NCBI GenBank assembly: GCA_037131065.1
Contig: JBAXRT010000015.1
Location: 1-32,239 of the forward strand
Direction of reading: 5' to 3'
DNA from: JBAXRT01 sp037131065
Lineage (GTDB): Bacteria; Bacteroidota; Bacteroidia; Bacteroidales; FEN-979
Length of the DNA: 32,239 nt
A program made the position numbers and the translations under genes. Positions 8,115 to 15,851 of this stretch are shown here, in pieces; positions within the stretch are counted from its first letter, which is position 1, and the number at the start of each line of letters is the position of its first letter. The notes under the pieces are model-generated. The model had not been told where the DNA came from and did not search any database. It saw only the letters and a program-made list of their open reading frames with translations.

Positions 8115-8417
8115 ATGAAGAAGAAATCATCACTCGACATTCAGAAACTGGAGCAGGCTGCCAGCAAACTAAGAGCAATTGCACATCCGATGCGTATTGC
8201 TATTGTAGAGCTTCTCACTGCAAACAAAAGGCTTACGGTCACCGAAATTTATGAAAGGCTAAGCATTGAACAGGCATCTGCTTCCCATCACCTGAACATA
8301 CTGAAGAACAAGGGACTCCTCGAATCAAAGAGAGATGGGAAAATGATCCACTATTCGCTTCGCGTCAATGCATTGTCGCATGTGATCGATTGCATTAACC
8401 AGTGCGGATCCTACTGA
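8115..8417 (+). CDS. ArsR/SmtB-type winged-helix transcriptional regulator
   Basis: A protein of 100 aa from the ATG at 8115. An upstream in-frame ATG at 8070 lies within the promoter motif, so it is rejected. The fold is clear: LRAIAHPMRIAIVELL, then the recognition helix region (TVTEIYERLSIEQASASHHLNILKNKGLL) and the wing (ESKRDGKMIHYSL). The classical metal-binding ELCVCDL box is absent; the only cysteines are in DCINQCGSY at the C-terminus. It may therefore sense something other than arsenic-type metals. No effector gene sits beside it: ade is upstream and a lipoprotein gene converges from downstream. It is likely autoregulated by analogy with the family. Confidence 0.88.
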   Translation: MKKKSSLDIQKLEQAASKLRAIAHPMRIAIVELLTANKRLTVTEIYERLSIEQASASHHLNILKNKGLLESKRDGKMIHYSLRVNALSHVIDCINQCGSY

Positions 8418-8430
8418 AGGATCGGATCAG

Positions 8431-10188
8431 TTAATTAAGGGTCCAGTTTTCCTCGATATCCCAGTTCGCCCTGATCTCGAGTGTTTTTGAAAAGTAATAG
8501 ACCTCCTCGGGCTGAAGATCCAGGCGGTAGTTTCCCGTATCCCAACGTCGGTTCAGGTTCCTGTCAAGAATGGCTTTGATCTTATATTTTCCCGGCAGGA
8601 TATAATCAAACCGGACTTTCATATTTCTATCCATAAATCTCTCCTCAATCAGGCCCTCTTTTTCAGTAAGAAGCTGAACAATATAATGGCCTGGCCGGGC
8701 ATCCACATTCAGGTCAAGGATAATTGATCCGAAATCTTTCTGGCCTCTGGTCATGAACTCTATTTTCAGCGAGTCGTTTGTCAGATTGTTAATTCCGTAA
8801 CAGATTGAATCGGGAAAAATGATCTTGTATCGCTTCTCTTCCTTCCACTTCCTGTCGATGATAATTTTTCTCTTCAGGCTGTCGGAAAAGTAAATTTTCG
8901 GACGCAGTGTATCCTTGTCTTCGATAAGTAAAACCCTTGAAAAATCCCATTTGCTGAGAGGATAAGAGAAGGAGATCTCATATTTGTACTTAAAGAGGTT
9001 GAAAGGGTTGTTCTTTCCTTGAATGATCCTCAGCCGGTCGGGGATGGTATCCTTTCCTGAACTCTTCTTTTTGGAAGATTTTTTTCTCAAATCCAGCCTG
9101 GCTGTATCCAGCACCAGATCGTTGTCGGAAACTTCAATATACAGAGAATCGCTCTTTTCGCCACTCATCCAGAGTACAATGCTGTCGCGTTTAGGAAAGA
9201 TCTCCTGGATGTAGGTTGTTTTCGTAGAATCCAGGTTAAATGTGCGGAAACCGGGCTTTTTAACCGGGAATTTGAAAAGGAAGAGAACCATCCCGTCGTC
9301 GATTACTGTTTTCTTAAGTATAAGTTGTATGGAATCGACCTGCTCGAAGAGGCGGAGCTGGTAGAATGGCAGGGGGGCAGCGGCCATGGCACCTGAATCC
9401 TGTTTAACAGGGATGGAATCTTTTTTGATCGTCACTTTTGAAGATGAATCTTTTTTAGAGGTATCGGCAGGAGTAGGAATCAGGTAAGGACGGATGAGGG
9501 TGTCATAAAATGCGATCTTTTCGGATGGCTGATCAAAGATCATGTTACTGTTCTGATCATTAAGTGCTAGAAGTTTAAAAGGTGCATCCTGGAGGTTTTT
9601 GAAACGGAACTCCCCGTTATCGTCGGTCCTTACGATATAATAAGGGGGAACTTTCACGGGAAGGGAATCGAAGGGAATAGTATCGCTGTTATCGATGTAA
9701 AGAAAGACAAAAAGATCTTTCTGCGGCGTCAGGTCAAAGGCGCTGATTACCTTTCCTTTCAGGGAGAGGGAGTCAATATAACTGCCTGTTGAAAAGACAT
9801 AGGAAAACCCGGTAAGGACATTGGATTCGGTGATGTCGGTGATGGCTTTTCCGAAAGTAAGGACATAGGTCGTATTGGCTTTGAGGGTATCCTCGAGTTT
9901 GATTACGACGGATTTTCCGCGAAGCCGGTAGTCGGGTGCATTTTTAAAAGGTGGTGAAACCAGGATATCCGTTACCGGATTTTTAAGGTTTACGAATTCA
10001 TCAAATTCTATATGGATGGTATTTTCTTTGAACCGGGTTGAAAAGTTTGGGGGATCGCAGGCAAGTACCTTAGGCGGAGTAAGGTCTTTGGGGCCTCCCT
10101 CAGGGGTCACAGGGTTTGCGCAATGCCACAGGGAGAGGCAGGTAGTGAGTAGCAGTGCTGACTGCAGGCATGATTTGATCCTCTGCAC
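8431..10188 (-). CDS. Big_5/Ig-like domain lipoprotein
   Basis: A protein of 585 aa with an N-terminal signal and a cysteine at residue 23 (LSLWHCANPVTPEGGPKD), so probably a lipoprotein. The GGPKD motif after the cysteine, then PPKVLACDPPNFSTRFKENTIHIEFDEFVNL, is the pattern of a Big_5 (SbsA-like Ig) domain lipoprotein common in Bacteroidota. The rest is strand-rich, with a Ser/Lys-rich linker (DTSKKDSSSKVTIKKDS) and several EFRFKNLQDAPFKLLAL-type repeats typical of prealbumin-like or carboxypeptidase-regulatory-like modules. It is probably exposed at the envelope; the function is unknown. It has its own promoter, interleaved with that of divergent yebC, and converges on the ArsR gene with 13 bp between them. 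Confidence 0.85.
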   Translation of the reverse strand: MQRIKSCLQSALLLTTCLSLWHCANPVTPEGGPKDLTPPKVLACDPPNFSTRFKENTIHIEFDEFVNLKNPVTDILVSPPFKNAPDYRLRGKSVVIKLEDTLKANTTYVLTFGKAITDITESNVLTGFSYVFSTGSYIDSLSLKGKVISAFDLTPQKDLFVFLYIDNSDTIPFDSLPVKVPPYYIVRTDDNGEFRFKNLQDAPFKLLALNDQNSNMIFDQPSEKIAFYDTLIRPYLIPTPADTSKKDSSSKVTIKKDSIPVKQDSGAMAAAPLPFYQLRLFEQVDSIQLILKKTVIDDGMVLFLFKFPVKKPGFRTFNLDSTKTTYIQEIFPKRDSIVLWMSGEKSDSLYIEVSDNDLVLDTARLDLRKKSSKKKSSGKDTIPDRLRIIQGKNNPFNLFKYKYEISFSYPLSKWDFSRVLLIEDKDTLRPKIYFSDSLKRKIIIDRKWKEEKRYKIIFPDSICYGINNLTNDSLKIEFMTRGQKDFGSIILDLNVDARPGHYIVQLLTEKEGLIEERFMDRNMKVRFDYILPGKYKIKAILDRNLNRRWDTGNYRLDLQPEEVYYFSKTLEIRANWDIEENWTLN

Positions 10189-10220
10189 TTTGTGGTTTGT
10201 TTACCGGGTGTTTGAAAGAC

Positions 10221-10254
10221 CAAATTTACCAATCGTTTTGATAAGGAAACCAAA
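10221..10254 (-). promoter_or_regulatory. Promoter of the Big_5 lipoprotein gene
   Basis: Read on the minus strand, TTTG (10254-10251), a 22-nt spacer and TAAATTTG (10228-10221) match the Bacteroidota consensus exactly. A start site near 10214 gives a leader of about 26 nt. It is interleaved with the yebC promoter on the other strand. Confidence 0.75.
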
Positions 10255-10269
10255 TTTTTTATAATTTTA
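10237..10269 (+). promoter_or_regulatory. Promoter of yebC
   Basis: TTTG (10237-10240), a 21-nt spacer and TAATTTTA (10262-10269, one mismatch in the last base). A start site near 10276 leaves a leader of about 20 nt to the ATG at 10297. Confidence 0.6.
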
Positions 10270-10296
10270 CATTGTGAATCACCAAACAGAAACATT

Positions 10297-11037
10297 ATGT
10301 CAGGTCACAATAAATGGTCAACAATCAAGCGAAAGAAAGGGGCCCTGGACGCCAAGCGTTCAAAAATTTTTTCCAAGATCATCAAGGATATTACCATCTC
10401 GGTAAAAGAGGGTGGTGCTGACCCCGACGGCAATCCCAGGTTACGGCTTGCGATAGCCAATGCCAAGGGGGCTTCAATGCCAAAGGAAACCATTCAGCGG
10501 GCGATCAACAAAGGGTCGGATAAGGATTCTGCCGCTCTGATGGAGACCACTTATGAAGGGAAAGGGCCTCACGGGGTTGCCATTTTCGTGGAATGTACCA
10601 CCGACAATCTTCAGCGGACCGTTTCGAATGTCAGGGCTCATTTCAACAAGCATGGCGGTGAGTTGGGTCAGAACGGAATGCTGAATTATCTGTTCGACCG
10701 CAAAGGTATTTTTGTTGTTCCGAAGGGGGAGATAAACCAGGATGAATTTGAGATGGAGGTGATCGATGGCGGCGCAGAGGAGATCGTTCTTGAAGACGGT
10801 TTATTCACGATCACGACTGCCATGGAGGATTTCGGGAGCATGATGAAAAAGTTGGAGCGGTTGAAGATCGAGCCCGAAAGCGCTTCCCTGCAGCGTCTGC
10901 CCAAATCGTCGGTAACCCTGGATGAGGAGCCAACCAGGAAGGTTTTGAAACTGATCGATATCATTGAAGAGGATGAGGATGTTCAGAATGTTTTCCACAA
11001 CCTGAGCATCAGTGACGAGATGGCAGATAAACTTTAA
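10297..11037 (+). CDS. YebC/PmpR (TACO1) family protein
   Basis: A protein of 246 aa, full length for the family. It begins with the signature SGHNKWSTIKRKKGALDAKRSKIF and continues with GGADPDGNPRLRLAI, NAKGASMPKETIQRAI and the conserved YEGKGPHGVAIFVECTTDN. The family is often annotated as a DNA-binding transcriptional regulator. More recent work on bacterial YebC and mitochondrial TACO1 points instead to a role in translation of difficult sequences such as proline runs. Either reading places it in the cytoplasm. It is a single-gene unit with its own promoter and a bidirectional terminator directly after the stop. Confidence 0.97.
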   Translation: MSGHNKWSTIKRKKGALDAKRSKIFSKIIKDITISVKEGGADPDGNPRLRLAIANAKGASMPKETIQRAINKGSDKDSAALMETTYEGKGPHGVAIFVECTTDNLQRTVSNVRAHFNKHGGELGQNGMLNYLFDRKGIFVVPKGEINQDEFEMEVIDGGAEEIVLEDGLFTITTAMEDFGSMMKKLERLKIEPESASLQRLPKSSVTLDEEPTRKVLKLIDIIEEDEDVQNVFHNLSISDEMADKL

Positions 11038-11038
11038 C

Positions 11039-11066
11039 AAAAAACGCGGCTTCAGCCGCGTTTTTT
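11039..11066. terminator. Bidirectional terminator between yebC and the response regulator
   Basis: AAAAAACGCGGC (11039-11050) pairs perfectly with GCCGCGTTTTTT (11055-11066) around a TTCA loop. The A-run and T-run make it work on both strands, serving yebC and the converging response-regulator gene, which ends at 11068. Confidence 0.95.
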
Positions 11067-11067
11067 G

Positions 11068-12039
11068 TTACACTTCACAGATAAATTGTGTAAGGTTTAT
11101 CCCTTTGGAGATGTCAAGTTTTTTCCTGAGCCTGATCCTTGAAATTTCAGTACTTGGCGCCGTGATTTTCAGGATATGGGAAATCTCCTTGGTGTTGAGG
11201 TTCATGCGCAGCAGGGCGCAAAGCTTATGATCGTTTGGAGTGAGCTGTGGAAATTTCTTCCTGAGCCGGTCAAAAAATCCAGGGTGGATCTTTTCAAAGT
11301 GGGCTTTGATGCGGTACCAGTCATTGTCGAACTTGATGTTCTCGTCAATGGTCTTCAGGACCCTGGTGATATCGGCCCGGTTGATCGACTGTTCGGTTTT
11401 AAGCAGGCGGTTGATGTCTTTCTTGATAAGCCCGATGATCTTATTCTTCTGTGAGATGAATATAGAGGAGGTGGCCAGTTCGCGGTTAATCAGGTCCATC
11501 TCCATCTGGTGTTTCTGCTTAAGCAGCTGATTTACCTTTTGTTCGGCGCGGATCCGTTCCTGCAGGCGCTGGTTCCTCTCTTTTTCAACTTTCTTCCTGT
11601 GTTCAATCTCCCGTTTCAATTCCGAGATGATGCGCTCGTTGGTTATCTCCAGGTTGCGCTGGTAGTTGGCCACTTCGATGGCTGCACGGATCTGGTCCAC
11701 ATCCACCGGTTTGAACAGGTAGGCATAAGGTTTGAGAGAGAAGGATTTTGAGAAGACTTCGCTTTTGTTCATCGAGGTAAGGAAGATGATCCCGCAGTTG
11801 AAATTCTCGGTCAGAATCCTGGCAGCTTCGATTCCATCCATCTTCCCGGCCAGTTTAACATCCATGATGACGATATCCGGTTCCTTTTTGCTCTCCCTGA
11901 GCGTGGTTATATTCGAGATGGAGTTCTCTCCCTTGGTGTCGATACCCAAAACTTCATAGCCGAACTCAGTCAGTTTATTTTTCAGGTCGTGAGCAATGAG
12001 AAGCTCATCTTCAACGATGTACAAACTAATTGGTGCCAT
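11068..12039 (-). CDS. Response regulator: receiver, coiled coil, LuxR-type helix-turn-helix
   Basis: A protein of 323 aa. The N-terminal receiver domain (about 1-120) has the acidic pair E10 and D11, the phosphoacceptor D60 (IVIMD) and the conserved lysine K110 (YLFKP). A long charged helix follows (about 130-190, ERIISELKREIEHRKKVEKERNQRLQERIRAEQKVNQLLKQ), almost certainly a coiled coil for dimerisation. The C-terminus (about 266-323, LTPNDHKLCALLRMNLNTKEISHILKI and RIRLRKKL) resembles the LuxR-like HTH at the end of Bacteroidota triple-tyrosine-motif regulators. It probably binds DNA when phosphorylated. No kinase gene is adjacent. It lies 34 bp downstream of ackA on the same strand without a clear promoter, so it may be read through from ackA. 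Confidence 0.88.
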   Translation of the reverse strand: MAPISLYIVEDELLIAHDLKNKLTEFGYEVLGIDTKGENSISNITTLRESKKEPDIVIMDVKLAGKMDGIEAARILTENFNCGIIFLTSMNKSEVFSKSFSLKPYAYLFKPVDVDQIRAAIEVANYQRNLEITNERIISELKREIEHRKKVEKERNQRLQERIRAEQKVNQLLKQKHQMEMDLINRELATSSIFISQKNKIIGLIKKDINRLLKTEQSINRADITRVLKTIDENIKFDNDWYRIKAHFEKIHPGFFDRLRKKFPQLTPNDHKLCALLRMNLNTKEISHILKITAPSTEISRIRLRKKLDISKGINLTQFICEV

Positions 12040-12073
12040 GTTCTTCGTTTTAATGAATAATTAATTATCAAAA

Positions 12074-13291
12074 TCAGAATTGATATGCTTTGTCGTAAAC
12101 AATATTGTAAGTGTCGATGGCAATGACCAGCTCCTCGTTGGTAGGCATTACCATTGTCAGCACAGGCGACCCGGGCTTTGTGAGAATGGCTTCTCGTCCC
12201 CGGATGTTTTTGTTCCTTTCCGGATCAAACTCCACCCCGAGGAATTCAAGACCGGTAAGGATCCTCTCTCTTGTGTCGCAGTCGTTCTCACCGATACCGC
12301 CTGTGAGTATGATCAGGTCCACTCCCGACATTGCGGCAGCGTAGGCACCGATGTATTTTTTTACCCTGTAAGCATACATGTCAAGGGCAAGCTGTGCCCT
12401 CGAAACTCCTTCTGCCGCTGCCTTTTCAACATCGCGCATGTCGAAAGAGATACCCGAAATTCCTGAGATCCCGCTTTTTTTATTGAAAACATTATTGGTA
12501 TCGCGCATGCTCAGGTTCTCTTTTTCTGCAAGGAACAGAAGAACGCCAAGATCAACATCCCCGCTTCGGGTCCCCATCATAAGGCCTTCGAGAGGGGTAA
12601 AGCCCATCGACGTGTCGACCGATTGCCCGCGCTGAATGGCAGCGACCGAAGAGCCGTTCCCGAGGTGGCAGGTAATGATGTTTATGTTCTTGTAGTTCTT
12701 GTTGAGGTAACGGCATGCTTTCTGTGCGACGAACTTATGTGAAGTGCCGTGAAACCCGTAACGGCGGACCTTGTATTTTTCGTAGTACTCGTATGGGATA
12801 GGGTAGAGATAAGAGTAGGCAGGCATCGTGCTGTGGTAGGAGGTGTCGAAAACCGCTACCTGCGGGACTACCGGAAGAACAGCCTCAATAGAAAGGATGC
12901 CCTTGAGGTTGGCCGGGTTATGCAGGGGAGCCAGTTCAATGCATTTCTCTATCTCTTTCTTCACCTCTGGAGTGATCCTTGCGCTGGTTTTAAAAGTCTC
13001 CCCGCCGTGGGCAACCCTGTGGCCTACCGCATCAATCTCGTTCTGATCCCTGATAACCCCAACCTCCGGATCAATCAACGTTTTCAAAATAAGGTTAATA
13101 CCAACCTGGTGATCGGGAACTTCCTGTTGTTTTTTATATTTTTCCCGGCCAGGGACCTGGTGCACAAGTTCACTGGAAGGAAGGCTGATGCGATCGAGAA
13201 GGCCTTTTGCAAGAAGGACAGTCTCCTCTGAAATTTCAATCAGCTGGTACTTTATGGATGAACTGCCGCAATTTAATACTAGAATTTTCAT
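12074..13291 (-). CDS. ackA: Acetate kinase
   Basis: A protein of 405 aa from the ATG at 13291, which begins with the family N-terminus MKILVLNCGSSSIKYQL. A longer in-frame start at 13405 would run through the promoter and has no family likeness. The enzyme interconverts acetyl phosphate plus ADP and acetate plus ATP. Visible motifs are GHRVAHGGETF, FDTSYHSTMP with the catalytic aspartate, RRYGFHGTSHKFV, CHLGNGSSVAAI, PLEGLMMGTRSGDVD and ILTGGIGEND. No phosphotransacetylase gene (pta) is next to it, although the two are often paired. It has its own promoter and probably shares a transcript with the response regulator downstream. This fits fermentative acetate production. Confidence 0.98.
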   Translation of the reverse strand: MKILVLNCGSSSIKYQLIEISEETVLLAKGLLDRISLPSSELVHQVPGREKYKKQQEVPDHQVGINLILKTLIDPEVGVIRDQNEIDAVGHRVAHGGETFKTSARITPEVKKEIEKCIELAPLHNPANLKGILSIEAVLPVVPQVAVFDTSYHSTMPAYSYLYPIPYEYYEKYKVRRYGFHGTSHKFVAQKACRYLNKNYKNINIITCHLGNGSSVAAIQRGQSVDTSMGFTPLEGLMMGTRSGDVDLGVLLFLAEKENLSMRDTNNVFNKKSGISGISGISFDMRDVEKAAAEGVSRAQLALDMYAYRVKKYIGAYAAAMSGVDLIILTGGIGENDCDTRERILTGLEFLGVEFDPERNKNIRGREAILTKPGSPVLTMVMPTNEELVIAIDTYNIVYDKAYQF

Positions 13292-13372
13292 TAGAAAAGT
13301 GATTACAAGCTTAAAATAACCAGGTTTTCTTCGAAAATCAGAACCATGGTCATTTAGTAATGTTAGGGTAGG

Positions 13373-13406
13373 CAAAGCTAAAAAAAAAATGGCTACTTCT
13401 GACAAA
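13373..13406 (-). promoter_or_regulatory. Promoter of ackA with an A/T homopolymer in its spacer
   Basis: On the minus strand TTTG (13406-13403), a 22-nt spacer and TAGCTTTG (13380-13373) match the consensus exactly. A start site near 13366 gives a leader of about 75 nt. Nine consecutive A/T pairs (13381-13389) lie in the spacer directly against the -7 box. Confidence 0.75.
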
Positions 13407-13431
13407 AAGAGATAAAAAAATATTTTGTTTA

Positions 13432-13483
13432 TTGATTAAATCAAACTATCCTTATCATGAAATATCGATAATCACGAATTATC
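13432..13483. repeat. Cluster of short inverted repeats upstream of ackA
   Basis: TTGATTAAATCAA (13432-13444) is a perfect palindrome around one central base. GATAATCACGAATTATC (13467-13483) has 6-bp arms around 5 nt, and TTATC (13452-13456) pairs with GATAA (13467-13471) as an overlapping alternative. The first is close to an FNR/CRP-type box but has 3 rather than 4 central bases. The centre of the first palindrome is about 70 bp upstream of the predicted ackA start site, a position used by activators. A regulatory role is inference. Confidence 0.4.
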
Positions 13484-13605
13484 AAGAAAATGATGTTATG
13501 TTGAGAAACCAAACATCAGTTTTCAAGGCTTGGGCAGCGTTATGGTCTCGGCCGTTACAATTTAAACTAAATGATCTTTACAGAGGGAAGATAAAAATTT
13601 TATAG

Positions 13606-13613
13606 TACTTTTG
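13606..13613 (+). promoter_or_regulatory. -7 box for the GH3-family gene
   Basis: TACTTTTG is a perfect TAnnTTTG match 20 bp upstream of the ATG at 13634. The -33 element is weak (TTTA at 13577-13580, 25-nt spacer). Confidence 0.5.
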
Positions 13614-13633
13614 ATCTTCCGTATTCAATCTCC

Positions 13634-15181
13634 ATGGCCCTGATCAACACTTTCGTTTCCTGGTTGATGAAGAAGCGCATTCACCAGATCGAGCTGTTCA
13701 TGAAATATCCGCATGAAGTCCAGCTCGAATGGTTCAAAAAGCTGTTGAATTACGGCAGGAATACGGAGTATGGCAGGCGATATGATTTCAAATCCATTCT
13801 CACGCCTCTGCAGTACCAGAAGCAGGTACCCCTGAACGATTACGACAGTCTGAAGCCATATATCGACCGGCTTCGGAATTGCGAGCAGAATATACTCTGG
13901 CCTTCCGAGATCAAATGGTTCGCAAAATCTTCTGGAACCACAAGTGACAAAAGCAAATTTATCCCCGTAAGTCAGGAGGCCCTGGAGGAGTGCCATTTCA
14001 AAGGGGGAAAAGATCTCCTCTCGATCTACTGCAATAATCACATAGAGACGAAGCTTTTCGACGGGAAGGCCATCGCCATGGGAGGTTCTCACCAGATCAT
14101 GGAGATCAGCAACGAATCATACTATTACCAGGGAGACCTTTCAGCGATCCTGATCCAGAACCTGCCTGCATGGGTGGAATTCCTGCGGACACCGAACCTC
14201 TCCATCGCCCTCATGGATGAGTGGGAGAGCAAGATCGGAAAGATGGCAAGTGCGATCATTCCCCACAATGTCACCAACATCTCGGGAGTTCCGTCGTGGA
14301 CCCTTCTGTTGTTCAAGAGGGTTCTGGAGATGACCGGGAAAAGTAACCTGCTGGAGGTTTGGCCGAATTTTGAACTCTTCATACACGGTGGGGTGAATTT
14401 TGCCCCGTACAGGGAACAGTTCAGCCTGTTACTGCCATCGGGAGAGGTCAATTACCTCGAAACCTACAATGCATCAGAGGGATTTTTCGGTATCCAGGAC
14501 AGGAGCAGGGCACACGACATGCTGCTGATGCTCGACTACGGTATCTTTTATGAATTCATACCCGTGGATCAACTTGGGGAGTCGTCGCCATGTGCACTTC
14601 TGCTCGACGAGGTTGAACTTCACACCAACTATGCCCTGGTCATTACGACCAATGCAGGGCTCTGGCGTTACATGATCGGCGATACCATTGAGTTCACCTG
14701 CCTCAATCCATTCCGGATCAAGATCACCGGCAGGACCCGTAATTTCATCAATGCATTCGGGGAGGAGCTGATCATCGAAAATGCCGAGAAAGCCATGGCT
14801 ATTGCCTGTGAACGTTGTCATGCCCTCATCACCGAATATACTGCTGCACCGGTCTACCTTATAGGGGAGGAGAAAGGCGCGCATGAATGGCTCATGGAAT
14901 TTTCCCGTCCACCGGCTGACCTCGCCTTTTTCAAAGAAATTTTTGACAATGCTCTGAAGTCTCTCAATTCGGATTACGAGGCAAAACGATATCACGGGAT
15001 GCTCATCGAGGAGCCTATCATCCGCATCCTTCCCCCCGGGACATTTTACTCCTGGCTTAAATCGAAAGGCAAACTGGGCGGCCAGCACAAGGTGCCCCGC
15101 CTTTCGAATGAGCGGAAATATGTGGAGGAAATCCTGAAAATGATTTCCCAGGTATTGATCCTTTTAGTATTTTTGATCTGA
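13634..15181 (+). CDS. GH3 auxin-responsive promoter family protein (acyl-adenylate-forming)
   Basis: A protein of 515 aa with the length and motifs of the GH3 family. The nucleotide-binding loop SSGTTSDKSKFIP is at residues 99-111. YNASEGFFGIQD and YMIGDTIEFTCLNPFRIKITGRTRNFINAFGEEL are the other adenylation motifs. Plant GH3 enzymes adenylate jasmonate or auxin and join them to amino acids. Bacterial members are widespread in Bacteroidota with no settled substrate that I know of. No signal peptide is seen, so it is probably cytoplasmic. It is the first gene of a packed run on the + strand; a deoxynucleoside kinase follows after 15 bp. The family call is firm; the substrate cannot be inferred here. 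Confidence 0.92.
   Translation: MALINTFVSWLMKKRIHQIELFMKYPHEVQLEWFKKLLNYGRNTEYGRRYDFKSILTPLQYQKQVPLNDYDSLKPYIDRLRNCEQNILWPSEIKWFAKSSGTTSDKSKFIPVSQEALEECHFKGGKDLLSIYCNNHIETKLFDGKAIAMGGSHQIMEISNESYYYQGDLSAILIQNLPAWVEFLRTPNLSIALMDEWESKIGKMASAIIPHNVTNISGVPSWTLLLFKRVLEMTGKSNLLEVWPNFELFIHGGVNFAPYREQFSLLLPSGEVNYLETYNASEGFFGIQDRSRAHDMLLMLDYGIFYEFIPVDQLGESSPCALLLDEVELHTNYALVITTNAGLWRYMIGDTIEFTCLNPFRIKITGRTRNFINAFGEELIIENAEKAMAIACERCHALITEYTAAPVYLIGEEKGAHEWLMEFSRPPADLAFFKEIFDNALKSLNSDYEAKRYHGMLIEEPIIRILPPGTFYSWLKSKGKLGGQHKVPRLSNERKYVEEILKMISQVLILLVFLI
15144..15175 (+). promoter_or_regulatory. Internal promoter for the deoxynucleoside kinase
   Basis: TATTTTTG (15168-15175) is a perfect -7 box, with TTTC (15144-15147, one mismatch) 20 nt upstream. 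It lies within the last codons of the GH3 gene, so the kinase may be transcribed independently. Confidence 0.45.
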
Positions 15182-15196
15182 ACAAAAATGTGAATT

Positions 15197-15811
15197 ATGC
15201 ATATTGCGATTGCAGGTAACATCGGTTCCGGGAAAACGACATTGACAGGCTTGCTTGCCAAGCATTTCGGATGGGAGCCACACTACGAGGATGTTGATAC
15301 CAACCCTTACCTCAACAGTTTTTATGAAGATATGCAGCGCTGGTCGTTCAACCTTCAGATCTACTTTCTTAACTCCAGGTTCCGCCAGGTCGTGGCGATC
15401 CGCAAATCGGGAAAGACGGTCGTCCAGGACCGTACCATTTATGAAGATGCCCATATTTTTGCTCCCAACCTGCACTCGATGAACCTAATGAGCACTCGTG
15501 ACTTCGACAATTACCAGTCTCTGTTTGAACTTATGAGTTCCTTTATCCAGTCGCCCGATTTGCTCATCTACCTCCGCGCCAGTGTTCCGACACTTGTCAG
15601 CCAGATCCAGAAGAGGGGACGCGATTATGAAAACGCCATCCGGCTCGATTACCTAAAGAACCTGAACGATCGTTATGAAGAGTGGATCGGGAACTATACT
15701 CTCGGCAAGCTCCTCATCGTGGAAGTAGATAACCTCAAGGTGAGCGAAAACCCTGCCGACCTGGGAACAGTGATCGAAAGGATCAATGCGGAACTTCATG
15801 GACTATTCTGA
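15197..15811 (+). CDS. Deoxynucleoside kinase (dAK/dGK type)
   Basis: A protein of 204 aa. The P-loop GNIGSGKTT is at residues 7-15. EPHYEDVDTNPYLNSFYEDMQRWSFNLQIYFL carries the substrate-binding glutamate and the lid region. QDRTIYEDAHIFA is the DR[ST] motif of this family. The enzyme phosphorylates deoxyribonucleosides (probably deoxyadenosine or deoxyguanosine) for salvage of dNTP precursors in the cytoplasm. Substrate preference cannot be fixed by eye. It sits between the GH3 gene and kdsB. Confidence 0.93.
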   Translation: MHIAIAGNIGSGKTTLTGLLAKHFGWEPHYEDVDTNPYLNSFYEDMQRWSFNLQIYFLNSRFRQVVAIRKSGKTVVQDRTIYEDAHIFAPNLHSMNLMSTRDFDNYQSLFELMSSFIQSPDLLIYLRASVPTLVSQIQKRGRDYENAIRLDYLKNLNDRYEEWIGNYTLGKLLIVEVDNLKVSENPADLGTVIERINAELHGLF

Positions 15812-15851
15812 TCCGTACGCATCATTTGCCCTCTTATTTTAAATGTGAACG

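Larger units (their letters stand above)
13292..13633. other. 342-bp non-coding region between ackA and the GH3-family gene
   Basis: This is the longest stretch without a gene in the window. It holds the ackA leader and promoter (minus strand), a cluster of short inverted repeats (13432-13483) and a -7 box for the GH3 gene (13606-13613). I see no tRNA, small ORF of note or terminator here. The part from 13484 to 13600 shows nothing I can name. Confidence 0.7.

Noticed and set aside
13292..13405. N-terminal extension of acetate kinase
   Set aside because: The extension is translated promoter DNA; the family N-terminus starts exactly at the ATG at 13291.
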